The notes beneath the pieces are model-generated. The model was not told where the DNA came from and made no database searches. It saw only the letters and a program-made list of their open reading frames with translations. A program made the position numbers and the translations under genes. Positions 1 to 7,131 of a stretch of 14,305 bases of DNA are shown here, in pieces (position 1 is the first letter of the stretch; each line of letters begins with the position of its first letter). This DNA comes from Candidatus Woesearchaeota archaeon (GTDB lineage: Archaea; Nanobdellota; Nanobdellia; SCGC-AAA011-G17; JAPLZO01): NCBI GenBank assembly GCA_026394995.1, contig JAPLZO010000052.1, positions 1-14,305 of the forward strand, in the 5' to 3' direction.

Positions 1-59
1 AATTTAATATTTTTATAACTATAAAAACATTTTTAAATGAGATAAATTTGTTTTATATA

Positions 60-66
60 GGAGGTG
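60..66 (+). promoter_or_regulatory. Shine-Dalgarno deciding a TTG start
   Basis: GGAGGTG, five bases before the TTG at 72. It is a strong match to the anti-Shine-Dalgarno and favours 72 over the upstream in-frame TTG at 48. AT-rich TATA-like stretches at about 9-28 could provide the promoter. Confidence 0.6.
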
Positions 67-71
67 GTATT

Positions 72-899
72 TTGTTTAAGAAATATGGAACATTAGGCAT
101 TTTTATGATTCTATTTGTTGAAGTGAATTATTTCTTAAAAATACAACCTTTTGCAAACTGGTATTTTCCTATTGCTTGGTTTGGTTATATCTTCATTATA
201 GATGCTTTAAATTATAAATTAAAAGGTAATTCTTTGATGAGTAATAGGATTTGGCAATTTATTGGAATGTTGGTTTTATCTGCTTTAGTTTGGTGGACAT
301 TTGAGTTGTTAAATTTGCCTATAAAAAATTGGGGTTATAATGGTGTATTTGGAATAAATGCTTTGGATAATGTTGTTAAAAAAACCATTTGTTTTTCAAC
401 TGTAGTACCAGCTATATTTGAAACTGCTGAATTGATAAGAAACATACATTTATTTGATAAAATCAAATTAAAGAAAAAACATAATATTACTAAGAATTTT
501 TTATATGGGATGATTGCAGCAGGTATTATTAGTTTAATTTTACCTTTTATTTTTCCAACATATACATTTCCTTTAATATGGTTAAGTTTTTTCTTTTTAC
601 TAGATCCAATAAATTATATGCACAAACAACCAAGTATTATTGGACATTTAAAAGATAAAAAATTAAAAATTCCATTATCATTAATGGGAGCTGGTATTGT
701 TTGTGGATTTTTGTGGGAATTTTGGAATTATTGGGCTGTTACCAAATGGACTTATGATATACCATTTGTTAACTTTTTTAAGATATTTGAGATGCCAATA
801 TTGGGTTATTTTGGGTATTTTCCTTTTGCACTTGAATTATATGTAATGTACTTTTTTGTTAGAAGTTTGTTTTTGAAGAAAGAGAAATTATTGGTTTAA
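72..899 (+). CDS. Polytopic membrane protein of unknown function with internal duplication
   Basis: Hydrophobic protein of 275 residues with several membrane spans. I start it at the TTG at 72 because GGAGGTG lies at 60-66, five bases upstream; a TTG at 48 would put that Shine-Dalgarno inside the gene. Two halves align (numbered from this start). FPIAWFGYIFIIDALNY at about 32-48 matches FPLIWLSFFFLLDPINY at about 166-182. FELLNLPIKNWGYN near 77-90 matches WEFWNYWAVTKWTYD near 215-229. P113/E117 matches P251/E255. Buried glutamates (E78, E216, E117, E255) next to aromatic W-x-Y pairs recur at equivalent places, which suggests a two-fold fold with a functional polar site. The C-terminal pattern resembles a prokaryotic family of uncharacterised membrane proteins that I recall only as unknown. 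The E/W-x-Y/P-x-x-x-E layout faintly recalls lycopene-cyclase-type domains, but I would not assign that. Its 3' end overlaps the convergent PHP gene by 12 bases. Confidence 0.8.
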   Translation: MFKKYGTLGIFMILFVEVNYFLKIQPFANWYFPIAWFGYIFIIDALNYKLKGNSLMSNRIWQFIGMLVLSALVWWTFELLNLPIKNWGYNGVFGINALDNVVKKTICFSTVVPAIFETAELIRNIHLFDKIKLKKKHNITKNFLYGMIAAGIISLILPFIFPTYTFPLIWLSFFFLLDPINYMHKQPSIIGHLKDKKLKIPLSLMGAGIVCGFLWEFWNYWAVTKWTYDIPFVNFFKIFEMPILGYFGYFPFALELYVMYFFVRSLFLKKEKLLV

Positions 900-1919
900 T
901 GCACTTATATTAGAAAAAGTACCTTTTTTACCAAACATTTCTTTAAATTTTGAAGGTAGCATTTCATATAAAAATCTTGGAGCATCTCTATAATGTTCAA
1001 ATGTTTTTACTCTTAGTTTTAATGCTTCTTTTTTAGCTTGAATTATATCTTTATCTGTAAATTTAAGAAAATCTATTTTTGGTAAATAGATTCCAGCTCT
1101 ATCCATTTTAGATAAACTATAATGCATATCACTTCCAGCGATACCATATTTTTTATTTTCAGTTATTGAATTATATTCTTCTAAAAATTCTTTTGCTATA
1201 GCATTAGAAAGAAACATGTATAAAGTATTCATACTATTAAAAGTTTCAACAGCGTTTACTTTTGGAACTATCTCTTTTTTGGCAAATTCTCTTTTTTTTA
1301 TATTAGTAAACCAATATTCTAATATTGGGTGATCTTTAGTTCCTGGATGTTCTAATATTGAAATACCATTTTGTGCTTTTATTAAACTTATAACTTGATT
1401 AGCATCTAAAAAATCTTTTATTGGAATAGAATAAAACTGTGAGGTTATATGAAATTCTTGTTTTGTCCTTATTTCTTGAGAGGGATAAATTATACTCTGT
1501 TTATCATTAGTTTGTATTAGAGTAATAAGACCTTTATCAATTATGTCATAACCTTTGATCTTATTTTCTTTTAAAATTTTTTTAAATTGATGATAACTTA
1601 AACAGTCTTTTACATTAGTGCTCCAATCAGTTATTGATGTAGAATCAATATTTTGTATTATGGCTTGTAAAATTTGTTCTAATTCTTGCTTATCTTCTGG
1701 AATTTTAAAGTGTGCATGAGGATTATCAAAATAATAATCTGTGTAATTAGGCCTTGTATAAGAGCATAATATAATATTGTCTATTAGACATTTTTCAAAT
1801 TCTTCTTTTATTTTTTCTGATAATTTTGATTCCATTTTCTCTTTAGCAAATAATTGGTTGTAAGATAATATTGAACCAATTGTTATTAGTGACAATTCTA
1901 GGAATTTTCTTCTGTTCAT
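888..1919 (-). CDS. PHP-superfamily metal-dependent hydrolase, predicted exported (Tat-like signal)
   Basis: A 343-residue protein. The N-terminus has N-R-R-K-F-L at residues 2-7 followed by a hydrophobic stretch to about residue 25, matching a twin-arginine signal. The rest shows PHP phosphoesterase motifs in order: H68-A-H70, I-T-D-W at 96-99, E149 with H157, E-H-P-G at 190-193, E-T-F-N at 225-228, and G-S-D-M-H at 262-266. These are the usual metal-binding positions of PHP hydrolases, except that the normal T-D-H is T-D-W here, so one ligand histidine is replaced. Substrate unknown; exported PHP proteins could act on phosphate esters or phosphodiesters outside the membrane. It starts just after a shared TATA-like palindrome with no Shine-Dalgarno, so the mRNA is probably leaderless. 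It overlaps the convergent membrane-protein gene by 12 bases. Family assignment is fairly sure; export depends on whether this organism has a Tat system. Confidence 0.75.
   Translation of the reverse strand: MNRRKFLELSLITIGSILSYNQLFAKEKMESKLSEKIKEEFEKCLIDNIILCSYTRPNYTDYYFDNPHAHFKIPEDKQELEQILQAIIQNIDSTSITDWSTNVKDCLSYHQFKKILKENKIKGYDIIDKGLITLIQTNDKQSIIYPSQEIRTKQEFHITSQFYSIPIKDFLDANQVISLIKAQNGISILEHPGTKDHPILEYWFTNIKKREFAKKEIVPKVNAVETFNSMNTLYMFLSNAIAKEFLEEYNSITENKKYGIAGSDMHYSLSKMDRAGIYLPKIDFLKFTDKDIIQAKKEALKLRVKTFEHYRDAPRFLYEMLPSKFKEMFGKKGTFSNISALNQ
924..929 (+). terminator. Candidate oligo-T terminator of the membrane-protein gene
   Basis: A run of six T on the + strand, 25 bases after the stop of the gene at 72-899 and inside the 3' end of the opposing PHP gene. 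Archaeal RNA polymerase terminates at oligo-T runs. Function here is inferred from position only. Confidence 0.3.
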
Positions 1920-1942
1920 TTTTATTATTGCTAAGTAATAAA

Positions 1943-1952
1943 ATTTATAAAT
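1943..1952. promoter_or_regulatory. Palindromic TATA box shared by two divergent genes
   Basis: ATTTATAAAT is a perfect 10-base palindrome lying almost exactly midway between the two divergent start codons: 22 bases to the ATG at 1975 and 23 bases to the ATG at 1919. Either direction gives the TATA-to-start distance expected for a leaderless archaeal transcript, and neither gene has a Shine-Dalgarno. A second TATA-like palindrome, TTATATATAA, follows at about 1956-1965. Confidence 0.55.
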
Positions 1953-1974
1953 AGGTTATATATAAAGTTTTTCT

Positions 1975-2918
1975 ATGATATCAGTAATAGGAGCAGGGCC
2001 AGCTGGAAATTATGTAGCATATTTATTAGCTAAAAGAGGAGAAAAAGTTTCTGTATTTGAAGAACATTTAAGCATAGGAAATCCTGTTCAATGTACTGGA
2101 ATAGTAACTAATTCTATAGAGAATATATTACCATTAAAAAATAGATTTGTTATGAATAAAATAAATGGTTTTAGAATATTTTCTCCAAATAATAAAAGCA
2201 TCTTAATTAATATAAAAAAACCAAATATAATTTTAGATAGAAAAGAATTTGATAAACATTTAGCTGAGATTGCTGAAAATGAAGGTGCTAAATTTTATTT
2301 AGGACATAGATTTATCAATTATATCAAGAAAAAAAATTTCTATAGAATCAAGTTTAATGAGAGATTATTTGATAGTAAAATAATAGTTGGTGCTGATGGA
2401 CCTTTTTCAAGAGTTGCTAAAATTTCTGGGTTGTATGGAAACAGAAAATTTGTTACGGGGTTACAAGCTAGAATGGCTTTAAAACATGATCCAAATTTAG
2501 TAGATATATATTTAGATAAGAATTTTTTTGGTTGGGTTGTGCCTGAAAGTGAGTATGTTGTAAGAGCTGGAATTGCTGCTAGAGATTGTTAGGAGATGCT
2601 GCAACACAGGTTAAAGCAACAACTTATGGAGGAATAATTCAAGGTTTAATTTCTGCTCAAGAATTAAGTAATAGTATCATTAGAAATAGCAATTATCATA
2701 GAGCATGGAAAAACAGAATTGGTAAAGAATTAAAATATAGTTTGTTAATAAGAAATAAACTAAATAAGTTTTCTAATGAAGATTATAATAAACTAATAAA
2801 TTTAGTTAATCAGAATAAAGTTAAGGCTATATTAAGCAGATATGATAGAGATTATCCTAGTAAATTATTATTTAAATTAGCTTTAACAGAACCAAGATTT
2901 CTTAAGTATATATTTTAG
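1975..2918 (+). pseudogene. Geranylgeranyl-reductase-family FAD oxidoreductase, broken by internal deletion and frame change
   Basis: The first frame (1975-2592, 205 codons) has the FAD Rossmann motif G-A-G-P-A-G at 6-11, P-V-Q-C-T-G at 37-42, L-D-R-K-E-F-D near 87-93, G-A-D-G at 139-142 and F-F-G-W-V-V-P-E-S at 184-192, all typical of archaeal geranylgeranyl reductases that saturate the isoprenoid chains of membrane lipids. It stops right after G-I-A-A-R. In another frame, from about 2586, the second FAD motif L-G-D-A-A-T-Q-V-K follows at once, with the normal C-terminal helical tail to 2918. In intact homologues the V-G-I and G-D-A-A motifs are separated by roughly 35-50 residues, so the gene has lost a segment that is not a multiple of three and changed frame. 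The second part has no Shine-Dalgarno and would start at TTG. A pseudogene or an assembly gap are the main options; a simple frameshift does not explain the missing segment. Confidence 0.75.
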
Positions 2919-2947
2919 TTACTATATAGTAGTTATAAATAGAAAGA

Positions 2948-2957
2948 TTTATATATT
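2948..2957 (+). promoter_or_regulatory. Candidate TATA box for the small glycine-rich gene
   Basis: TTTATATATT, with predicted transcription start near 2978, giving a short leader that contains the Shine-Dalgarno AAAGGAG at about 2984-2990. A second TATA-like TTATAAATA at 2933-2941 is an alternative. Confidence 0.4.
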
Positions 2958-2996
2958 AGAGAATATAGATTAAATATACTTTAAAAGGAGTAAAAA

Positions 2997-3353
2997 ATGT
3001 CAATAGCTGAAAAAATACATGATTGCATTCCTGGGTATGTTGGTATACCTGGTGGTATGGGGCTAATATCTGTATTAGAGTATATATCTCATGACCCTAA
3101 TCAATTGAAATATGGTGCTGCTGATATGTCAATTGGAGCAGGTTTAATGGGTGGATTAAGTAATAATTCTGGTTATAGTATTTTAGGATGGGGTTTAGCT
3201 AATGCAGGTCCTATAGGAGATATGATTCATGATCTTGTAACATATGGTTCTGATATTAGTTTTACAGATAGTATAGAAAAATTAGCTGTAAGATTGGGAT
3301 TATGGGGTGGAGCTTATATTCTTGGTGGACTTGTTGGTAGAGTAGGAGACTAA
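2997..3353 (+). CDS. Small glycine-rich, probably membrane-associated protein of unknown function
   Basis: A 118-residue protein that I do not recognise. It begins at an ATG six bases after a good Shine-Dalgarno (AAAGGAG), which with its own TATA-like boxes supports it as a real gene. Glycine is very abundant, often as GG or GxG pairs. Two stretches are moderately hydrophobic: about 47-75 (G-A-G-L-M-G-G ... A-G-P-I-G) and about 95-115 (L-A-V-R-L-G-L-W-G-G-A-Y-I-L-G-G-L-V-G). Small residues at helix-packing spacing suggest short membrane helices, possibly oligomeric. There is no signal peptide and only one cysteine (C10). It stands alone between the broken reductase and the surface-protein cluster, 60 bases before the next start. 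The glycine-rich pattern could also be a compact soluble fold. Confidence 0.65.
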   Translation: MSIAEKIHDCIPGYVGIPGGMGLISVLEYISHDPNQLKYGAADMSIGAGLMGGLSNNSGYSILGWGLANAGPIGDMIHDLVTYGSDISFTDSIEKLAVRLGLWGGAYILGGLVGRVGD

Positions 3354-3382
3354 ATTCTATAATAATGTATTTATAGAAAACC

Positions 3383-3393
3383 TTTTATATTAA
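3383..3393 (+). promoter_or_regulatory. TATA box of the surface-protein cluster
   Basis: TTTTATATTAA, centred about 26 nt before the ATG at 3414. No Shine-Dalgarno precedes that ATG, so the transcript is predicted to be leaderless. Confidence 0.5.
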
Positions 3394-3413
3394 ATAATTT
3401 TATTCTTTGTTAT

Positions 3414-4706
3414 ATGAAAAGAGGTCAATCTAGTGGTGGTCCAATAGCTACTTTAATTTTGATTATTGGTGGTGCTTTTTTAGTTTATTTAATGTTATTA
3501 CCTTCTGAAGATAGAAATCAATTAACAGGTTTTGAAGATAATACAAGTTCTCATACAAATTGTTTAAATGATTGTTCTAGTACTTATGAGGATTGCAAAT
3601 ATGATTGTGATAGTAGTTCATGTAGAGAAGATTGTTTAAATGAATATAGGGATTGTAGAGATATTTGTGGTAATGATAATAATGGAGAAATAGTTTATAG
3701 AAATTTATTAAGTGAATCACCAGGAGTAGTTTTTCCATTTGAGAGAAATACAACAACACAGGATTTTAATTCTGTAAGATTGTTTTCAAATATAAAAACT
3801 GAAAATATATTTTTATCATCTAGAACTACTATATCTAAAAGTTTATTTAAAAATGATTATAAATCATTTACATTTGATTTAAGTGATCTAGAAAATATAA
3901 ATAAGTTAAGTTTATTTTTTAATGTAATTAGTGGTAAAGGTAGTTTAATTATTCAGATAAATGGGAAAGAAATTTATAATGGTGAAGTTAGCTCAAGTAG
4001 TTTACCAATAGAAATTCCAAAGAGCTATTTAACAGCACATAACCTATTAGAATTATCTACTAGTAGTTATGTATTAGGTTCTAGTTCTTACGATATAAAA
4101 GATTTACAATTAATTAAGAAATATAAAGTTGAAAACAAAAAAGAAAGCAGATATTTTGTTTTATCTAGTACTGAAAAAGATAATATTCAGAAAGCAACTT
4201 TGAAATATTTCGTAAACTGTATGAGTTTGAATAAAGAAGGCATATTAAAGATTTCACTAAATAATAGAGTTGTTTCTATGTATATGATTGTGTGTGATGC
4301 TGGTGAAATTGATGTTGAAGTAGATAGTAGTTATTTCGTAAGTGGTAGGAATACATTAACCTTTGAGATTGATGAAGGAGATTATGTTATAGAAGATTTA
4401 CAATTAGATAGAAAATTGGAAAAAAGTTATTATCCAAAATACTATTTTAGTATACAGGAAGATGAGTTTAATGATATAAAAGATAATATATTAAATGTTA
4501 AATTAAAATTAGATATGATAAATGATAAAGATGTTAAGAGAGCAACATTTTTGATAAATGATAATAGAGCTTTTATGGATACTACTAAAGATAAATTTGA
4601 AGTTGATATTTCAGATTTAATTGTTGAAGGCGAAAATTATATTAGAATAGTTCCAAGAGATGAATTTGAAATTACAAATTTGGATGTTTCATTGAAGGAA
4701 AATTAA
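3414..4706 (+). CDS. Surface protein: N-terminal anchor or class III-like signal, twin CX3C hairpin, three beta domains
   Basis: A 430-residue protein. It opens M-K-R-G-Q, then a hydrophobic segment at about 10-30 ending L-L-P-S-E-D-R. This is either a single-span anchor or, given G-Q before the hydrophobic stretch, an archaeal class III (pilin-like) signal; the usual glutamate at +5 is missing. Residues 50-85 hold eight cysteines as CX3CX6CX3C, X4, CX3CX6CX3C: two copies of one unit offset by exactly 20 residues, probably a disulfide-stapled helical hairpin. Three similar beta-rich domains follow, at about 151-237, 246-335 and 343-429, each with a core strand of the form L-x-I-x-I/L-N-x-x and ending in x-I-x-D/N-L-x-L/V. 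Domain 2 carries a likely disulfide, C268-C294. The general layout resembles proteins I recall from DPANN genomes as uncharacterised; no function is known to me. It is first gene of the cluster with the next three. Confidence 0.75.
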   Translation: MKRGQSSGGPIATLILIIGGAFLVYLMLLPSEDRNQLTGFEDNTSSHTNCLNDCSSTYEDCKYDCDSSSCREDCLNEYRDCRDICGNDNNGEIVYRNLLSESPGVVFPFERNTTTQDFNSVRLFSNIKTENIFLSSRTTISKSLFKNDYKSFTFDLSDLENINKLSLFFNVISGKGSLIIQINGKEIYNGEVSSSSLPIEIPKSYLTAHNLLELSTSSYVLGSSSYDIKDLQLIKKYKVENKKESRYFVLSSTEKDNIQKATLKYFVNCMSLNKEGILKISLNNRVVSMYMIVCDAGEIDVEVDSSYFVSGRNTLTFEIDEGDYVIEDLQLDRKLEKSYYPKYYFSIQEDEFNDIKDNILNVKLKLDMINDKDVKRATFLINDNRAFMDTTKDKFEVDISDLIVEGENYIRIVPRDEFEITNLDVSLKEN

Positions 4707-4727
4707 TTAGAGAGGTGTTTTTATAGT

Positions 4728-6224
4728 ATGATTCAGATTATAATTATCTTAGTATCAATTCTTGCTGCTATTGGTTTGACTATACTATATCCATGGGCTG
4801 GTTTAATTTTTTTGGCAATTATTTTAGTTTTATTACTTATGAAAATGGCTAAGCCTGGAAAAGGTGGAAATAAAGTAGAGTTTAAAATGAAAGGTTCTGG
4901 CAGTTCTGGAAAACAGTATAGGCCATTTGCAGTTGGTCATGGTAGGGAAGAAGGTAGAGAAAGAGCTCAAAAAGGTTGGCTGAAATATTGGTTAGGTAAA
5001 TCACTTGAATGGGGTATTGTTATAATACTAATTGTGGGTATAATTTATGGTGGTTGGTTTTTAATTACTACTCAATTTTATAAAAAAGGAACAGCGCAAG
5101 CTGAACAATTAGGTATTGGTGCAAGAATATCTTCATTATGGGAAAAAGTAAAAAATCCAGAGGCATGGGCATCTGAATATTATTCTTTTAAAAATCCTGA
5201 AGCAACAGAACAGGTTGTTAAAAAAGGAATTACATTTAATAATTTACAATCAGTAAGACCTTATTATTATAATAAAGATAAAATTGAAATTTTAGGAGAT
5301 GCGCATATAGATGCAATAGAAGAAACCCCATCTAAAGTGGTATTTTCTTGTAAAGATGATGAAAACAATGTAGGAAAAATATTAATTTATGGTGTTTCTG
5401 AGGATTTACAAGAACAACAAGAAGTTAATGTGAATGAAAATATGGATATTAATTTTAAATGTGAAATCGATCCTAAAGAAAATTCCTTATCTGGAGATAT
5501 TACTCAGACTTGTGAAGAACAAGGAGGTGTATTTTGTAATAGAGGTGATATAAGTAAAAGATGTAATGGAGAATGGGTAGTTTCATCTGATTTTGATAAT
5601 TGTTGTAGAGGCAGTTGTGTAAGTGCAACTACTGGAGAAAAAATAACATCAACAGGTAGTGAGCTTTCTAAAAAAGTAAGTAATAATGAGATTAAATATA
5701 AAATTGTTTATATAATTGCTGAATATAAGGATTTTATTACAAAATCTGATTTAGAAGTTTGTAGTATTTCTAGACAAGAATTAAATAAAAATAAAGATTT
5801 ATATCAGAAAAAAGAAGAAAATGCTCAATGCATTAGTGGATGTGGGTTAACAAGATTGCAAATAAAAACATCCAAACAACCATTAAGTGAAGATGTTGTT
5901 TATCCTTTGATCATTGGATTGGTAAATGATGCTGATTGGTATGGAAAGATTAGTAAAGTTAATTCTATAGATGTGGATATTCCAAGAAGTTTTGATTTGA
6001 AAGGAAATTGTAAAGAGAGTATAAATAATCAAATAAGTTCTGTAAATGAACAGATAAATAAATCTACAGAAGAAAAACCAAGATTAAATCCATTCCAATG
6101 TGATTTTCAACTTACTGATGTAGGTGATAAACTAAAATGTTCAATAGTAGAAATAAATGCAAAATATAATTACATTGTTAAAGGTTCAAGTGTTATTGAG
6201 ATTGTTAATAAGGAGAAACCATGA
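4728..6224 (+). CDS. Three-span membrane protein with large cysteine-containing external domain
   Basis: A 498-residue protein. Two membrane helices lie at about 2-20 and 23-40, then a basic, glycine-rich loop (41-90), a third helix at about 94-115, and a large C-terminal domain. Positive charges put the loop in the cytoplasm and the C-terminal domain outside, which fits its 14 cysteines, all after residue 200. A compact module at 262-297 has the spacing CX7CX8CX12CCX3C and looks like a disulfide knot. C368-x3-C372 and C458/C471 may pair as well. The flanking domain is beta-rich, with a Q/N/E-rich linker near 430-450. The start is supported by GAGGTG at 4712-4717. The gene follows the previous one by 21 bases and its TGA overlaps the next ATG as ATGA, so the three are probably co-transcribed. 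I do not recognise a characterised family; it could be the membrane platform of a surface complex. Confidence 0.72.
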   Translation: MIQIIIILVSILAAIGLTILYPWAGLIFLAIILVLLLMKMAKPGKGGNKVEFKMKGSGSSGKQYRPFAVGHGREEGRERAQKGWLKYWLGKSLEWGIVIILIVGIIYGGWFLITTQFYKKGTAQAEQLGIGARISSLWEKVKNPEAWASEYYSFKNPEATEQVVKKGITFNNLQSVRPYYYNKDKIEILGDAHIDAIEETPSKVVFSCKDDENNVGKILIYGVSEDLQEQQEVNVNENMDINFKCEIDPKENSLSGDITQTCEEQGGVFCNRGDISKRCNGEWVVSSDFDNCCRGSCVSATTGEKITSTGSELSKKVSNNEIKYKIVYIIAEYKDFITKSDLEVCSISRQELNKNKDLYQKKEENAQCISGCGLTRLQIKTSKQPLSEDVVYPLIIGLVNDADWYGKISKVNSIDVDIPRSFDLKGNCKESINNQISSVNEQINKSTEEKPRLNPFQCDFQLTDVGDKLKCSIVEINAKYNYIVKGSSVIEIVNKEKP

Positions 6225-7081
6225 AAAAAGTTTTAGTTCTATTATTGATTTTATTTTTTGTAAGTGGCTGTTTAGGTAGTTTAGGAAATACACAACAGCC
6301 TCCTGATGTTGCTTATAAAAGAGGCATTGATATAAATTTTAAAACTAGTGAGAATCAACCACCAATGCAGATTGGGGTAAATAGAGATTTTTATGTTAGT
6401 TTTGATGTTATAAATTATGCTAAATATGAGTTGAGTGGTAATATTTTAATTTATGATAATTGGGGGGAAGAATATGGAAATGTTCAAGATGGGACATCTT
6501 TAAGTTTAGAAGGTGAAAGTGGTTTTATAGGTAAGAAACAGACGGTTAGTTTTGGGCCATTTAGGTATACAGATAAAAAATTAGCTAATAAAAATTCTAA
6601 TATAATAGCTGAGGCTGATGTTGATAATTATCCTGTAGAAATTGATTCAAGTGTTAGAGTTAAAAAAAGTGGTTCTAGTATGTCAAGCAATTTATTATTA
6701 CAAGCAGGTATGTTGGGTAGAGAAGCAAGTAATGCTCCAATAACAATCGATAAGATAGAAGTTAATCAAATTAATTTACCTAATACAAACGATGTCAATT
6801 TAGATTTAATTATTTATTTTAAGAACTATGGTGGACAAATTAATAATGATGATAAAAAAATAGAGAATTTTAATATTGATTTAATTGGTGGTAATTCATT
6901 TGATTGTAAATCCTATAATGAAAAAGATAAATTTTTAGTTTTTAAAGATAAAAAGGATGCTACTATAATTTGTAGCACAAGTGTTGATTTGGGTGAACAG
7001 GAGTATAGAGATTATCCTTTAAAAATAAAGTTTAGTTACCCCTATAAGATAAGCAAGGAGATAAGTATAAAAATAATTTAG
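6221..7081 (+). CDS. Predicted surface lipoprotein A
   Basis: A 286-residue protein with a classic lipoprotein signal: M-K-K, a leucine-rich core, then the lipobox V-S-G-C with C17 as the lipidated residue, so the mature protein should be tethered to the outer face of the membrane. Two beta-rich regions follow: about 33-150, starting R-G-I-D-I-N-F and including Q-P-P, and about 171-286, starting N-A-P-I-T-I and ending in alternating strands. Both regions align with the next gene, so the two are paralogues. It starts in the ATGA overlap with the preceding gene, with AAGGAG at 6210-6215, indicating translational coupling. Q-P-P-M-Q in a strand context matches E-P-P-D-R of the paralogue. Function unknown; an adhesin, cell-wall or pilus-associated role would fit the context but is not shown. 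Confidence 0.75.
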   Translation: MKKVLVLLLILFFVSGCLGSLGNTQQPPDVAYKRGIDINFKTSENQPPMQIGVNRDFYVSFDVINYAKYELSGNILIYDNWGEEYGNVQDGTSLSLEGESGFIGKKQTVSFGPFRYTDKKLANKNSNIIAEADVDNYPVEIDSSVRVKKSGSSMSSNLLLQAGMLGREASNAPITIDKIEVNQINLPNTNDVNLDLIIYFKNYGGQINNDDKKIENFNIDLIGGNSFDCKSYNEKDKFLVFKDKKDATIICSTSVDLGEQEYRDYPLKIKFSYPYKISKEISIKII

Positions 7082-7086
7082 TAAAC

Positions 7087-7103
7087 TATATAAATATATA
7101 AAA
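7087..7103 (+). promoter_or_regulatory. TATA-like stretch before the second lipoprotein gene
   Basis: TATATAAATATATAAAA lies in the 50-base gap between the two lipoprotein genes, about 30-45 bases before the ATG at 7132. It may give the second lipoprotein its own promoter in addition to read-through; the Shine-Dalgarno GAGGT at 7120-7124 could be near or at the RNA 5' end. Confidence 0.35.
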
Positions 7104-7131
7104 AATTCATTATATAAAAGAGGTTAAAATT

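Noticed and set aside
48..71. TTG at 48 as start of the first membrane protein
   Set aside because: It would place the strong GGAGGTG at 60-66 inside the coding region; the TTG at 72 has proper spacing.
1975..2918. Programmed frameshift to produce full-length geranylgeranyl reductase
   Set aside because: No slippery run is seen at 2580-2592, and a frameshift would still leave about 35-50 family residues missing between the two FAD motifs.
2920..2931. Palindrome TACTATATAGTA right after the broken reductase
   Set aside because: It is a short AT-rich palindrome expected by chance in this composition; no second copy or T-run supports an operator or terminator.
3577..3759. Minus-strand open frame under the cysteine module
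   Set aside because: It is the complement of the Cys/Asp codon repeats, giving a Tyr/His/Leu-rich artefact.
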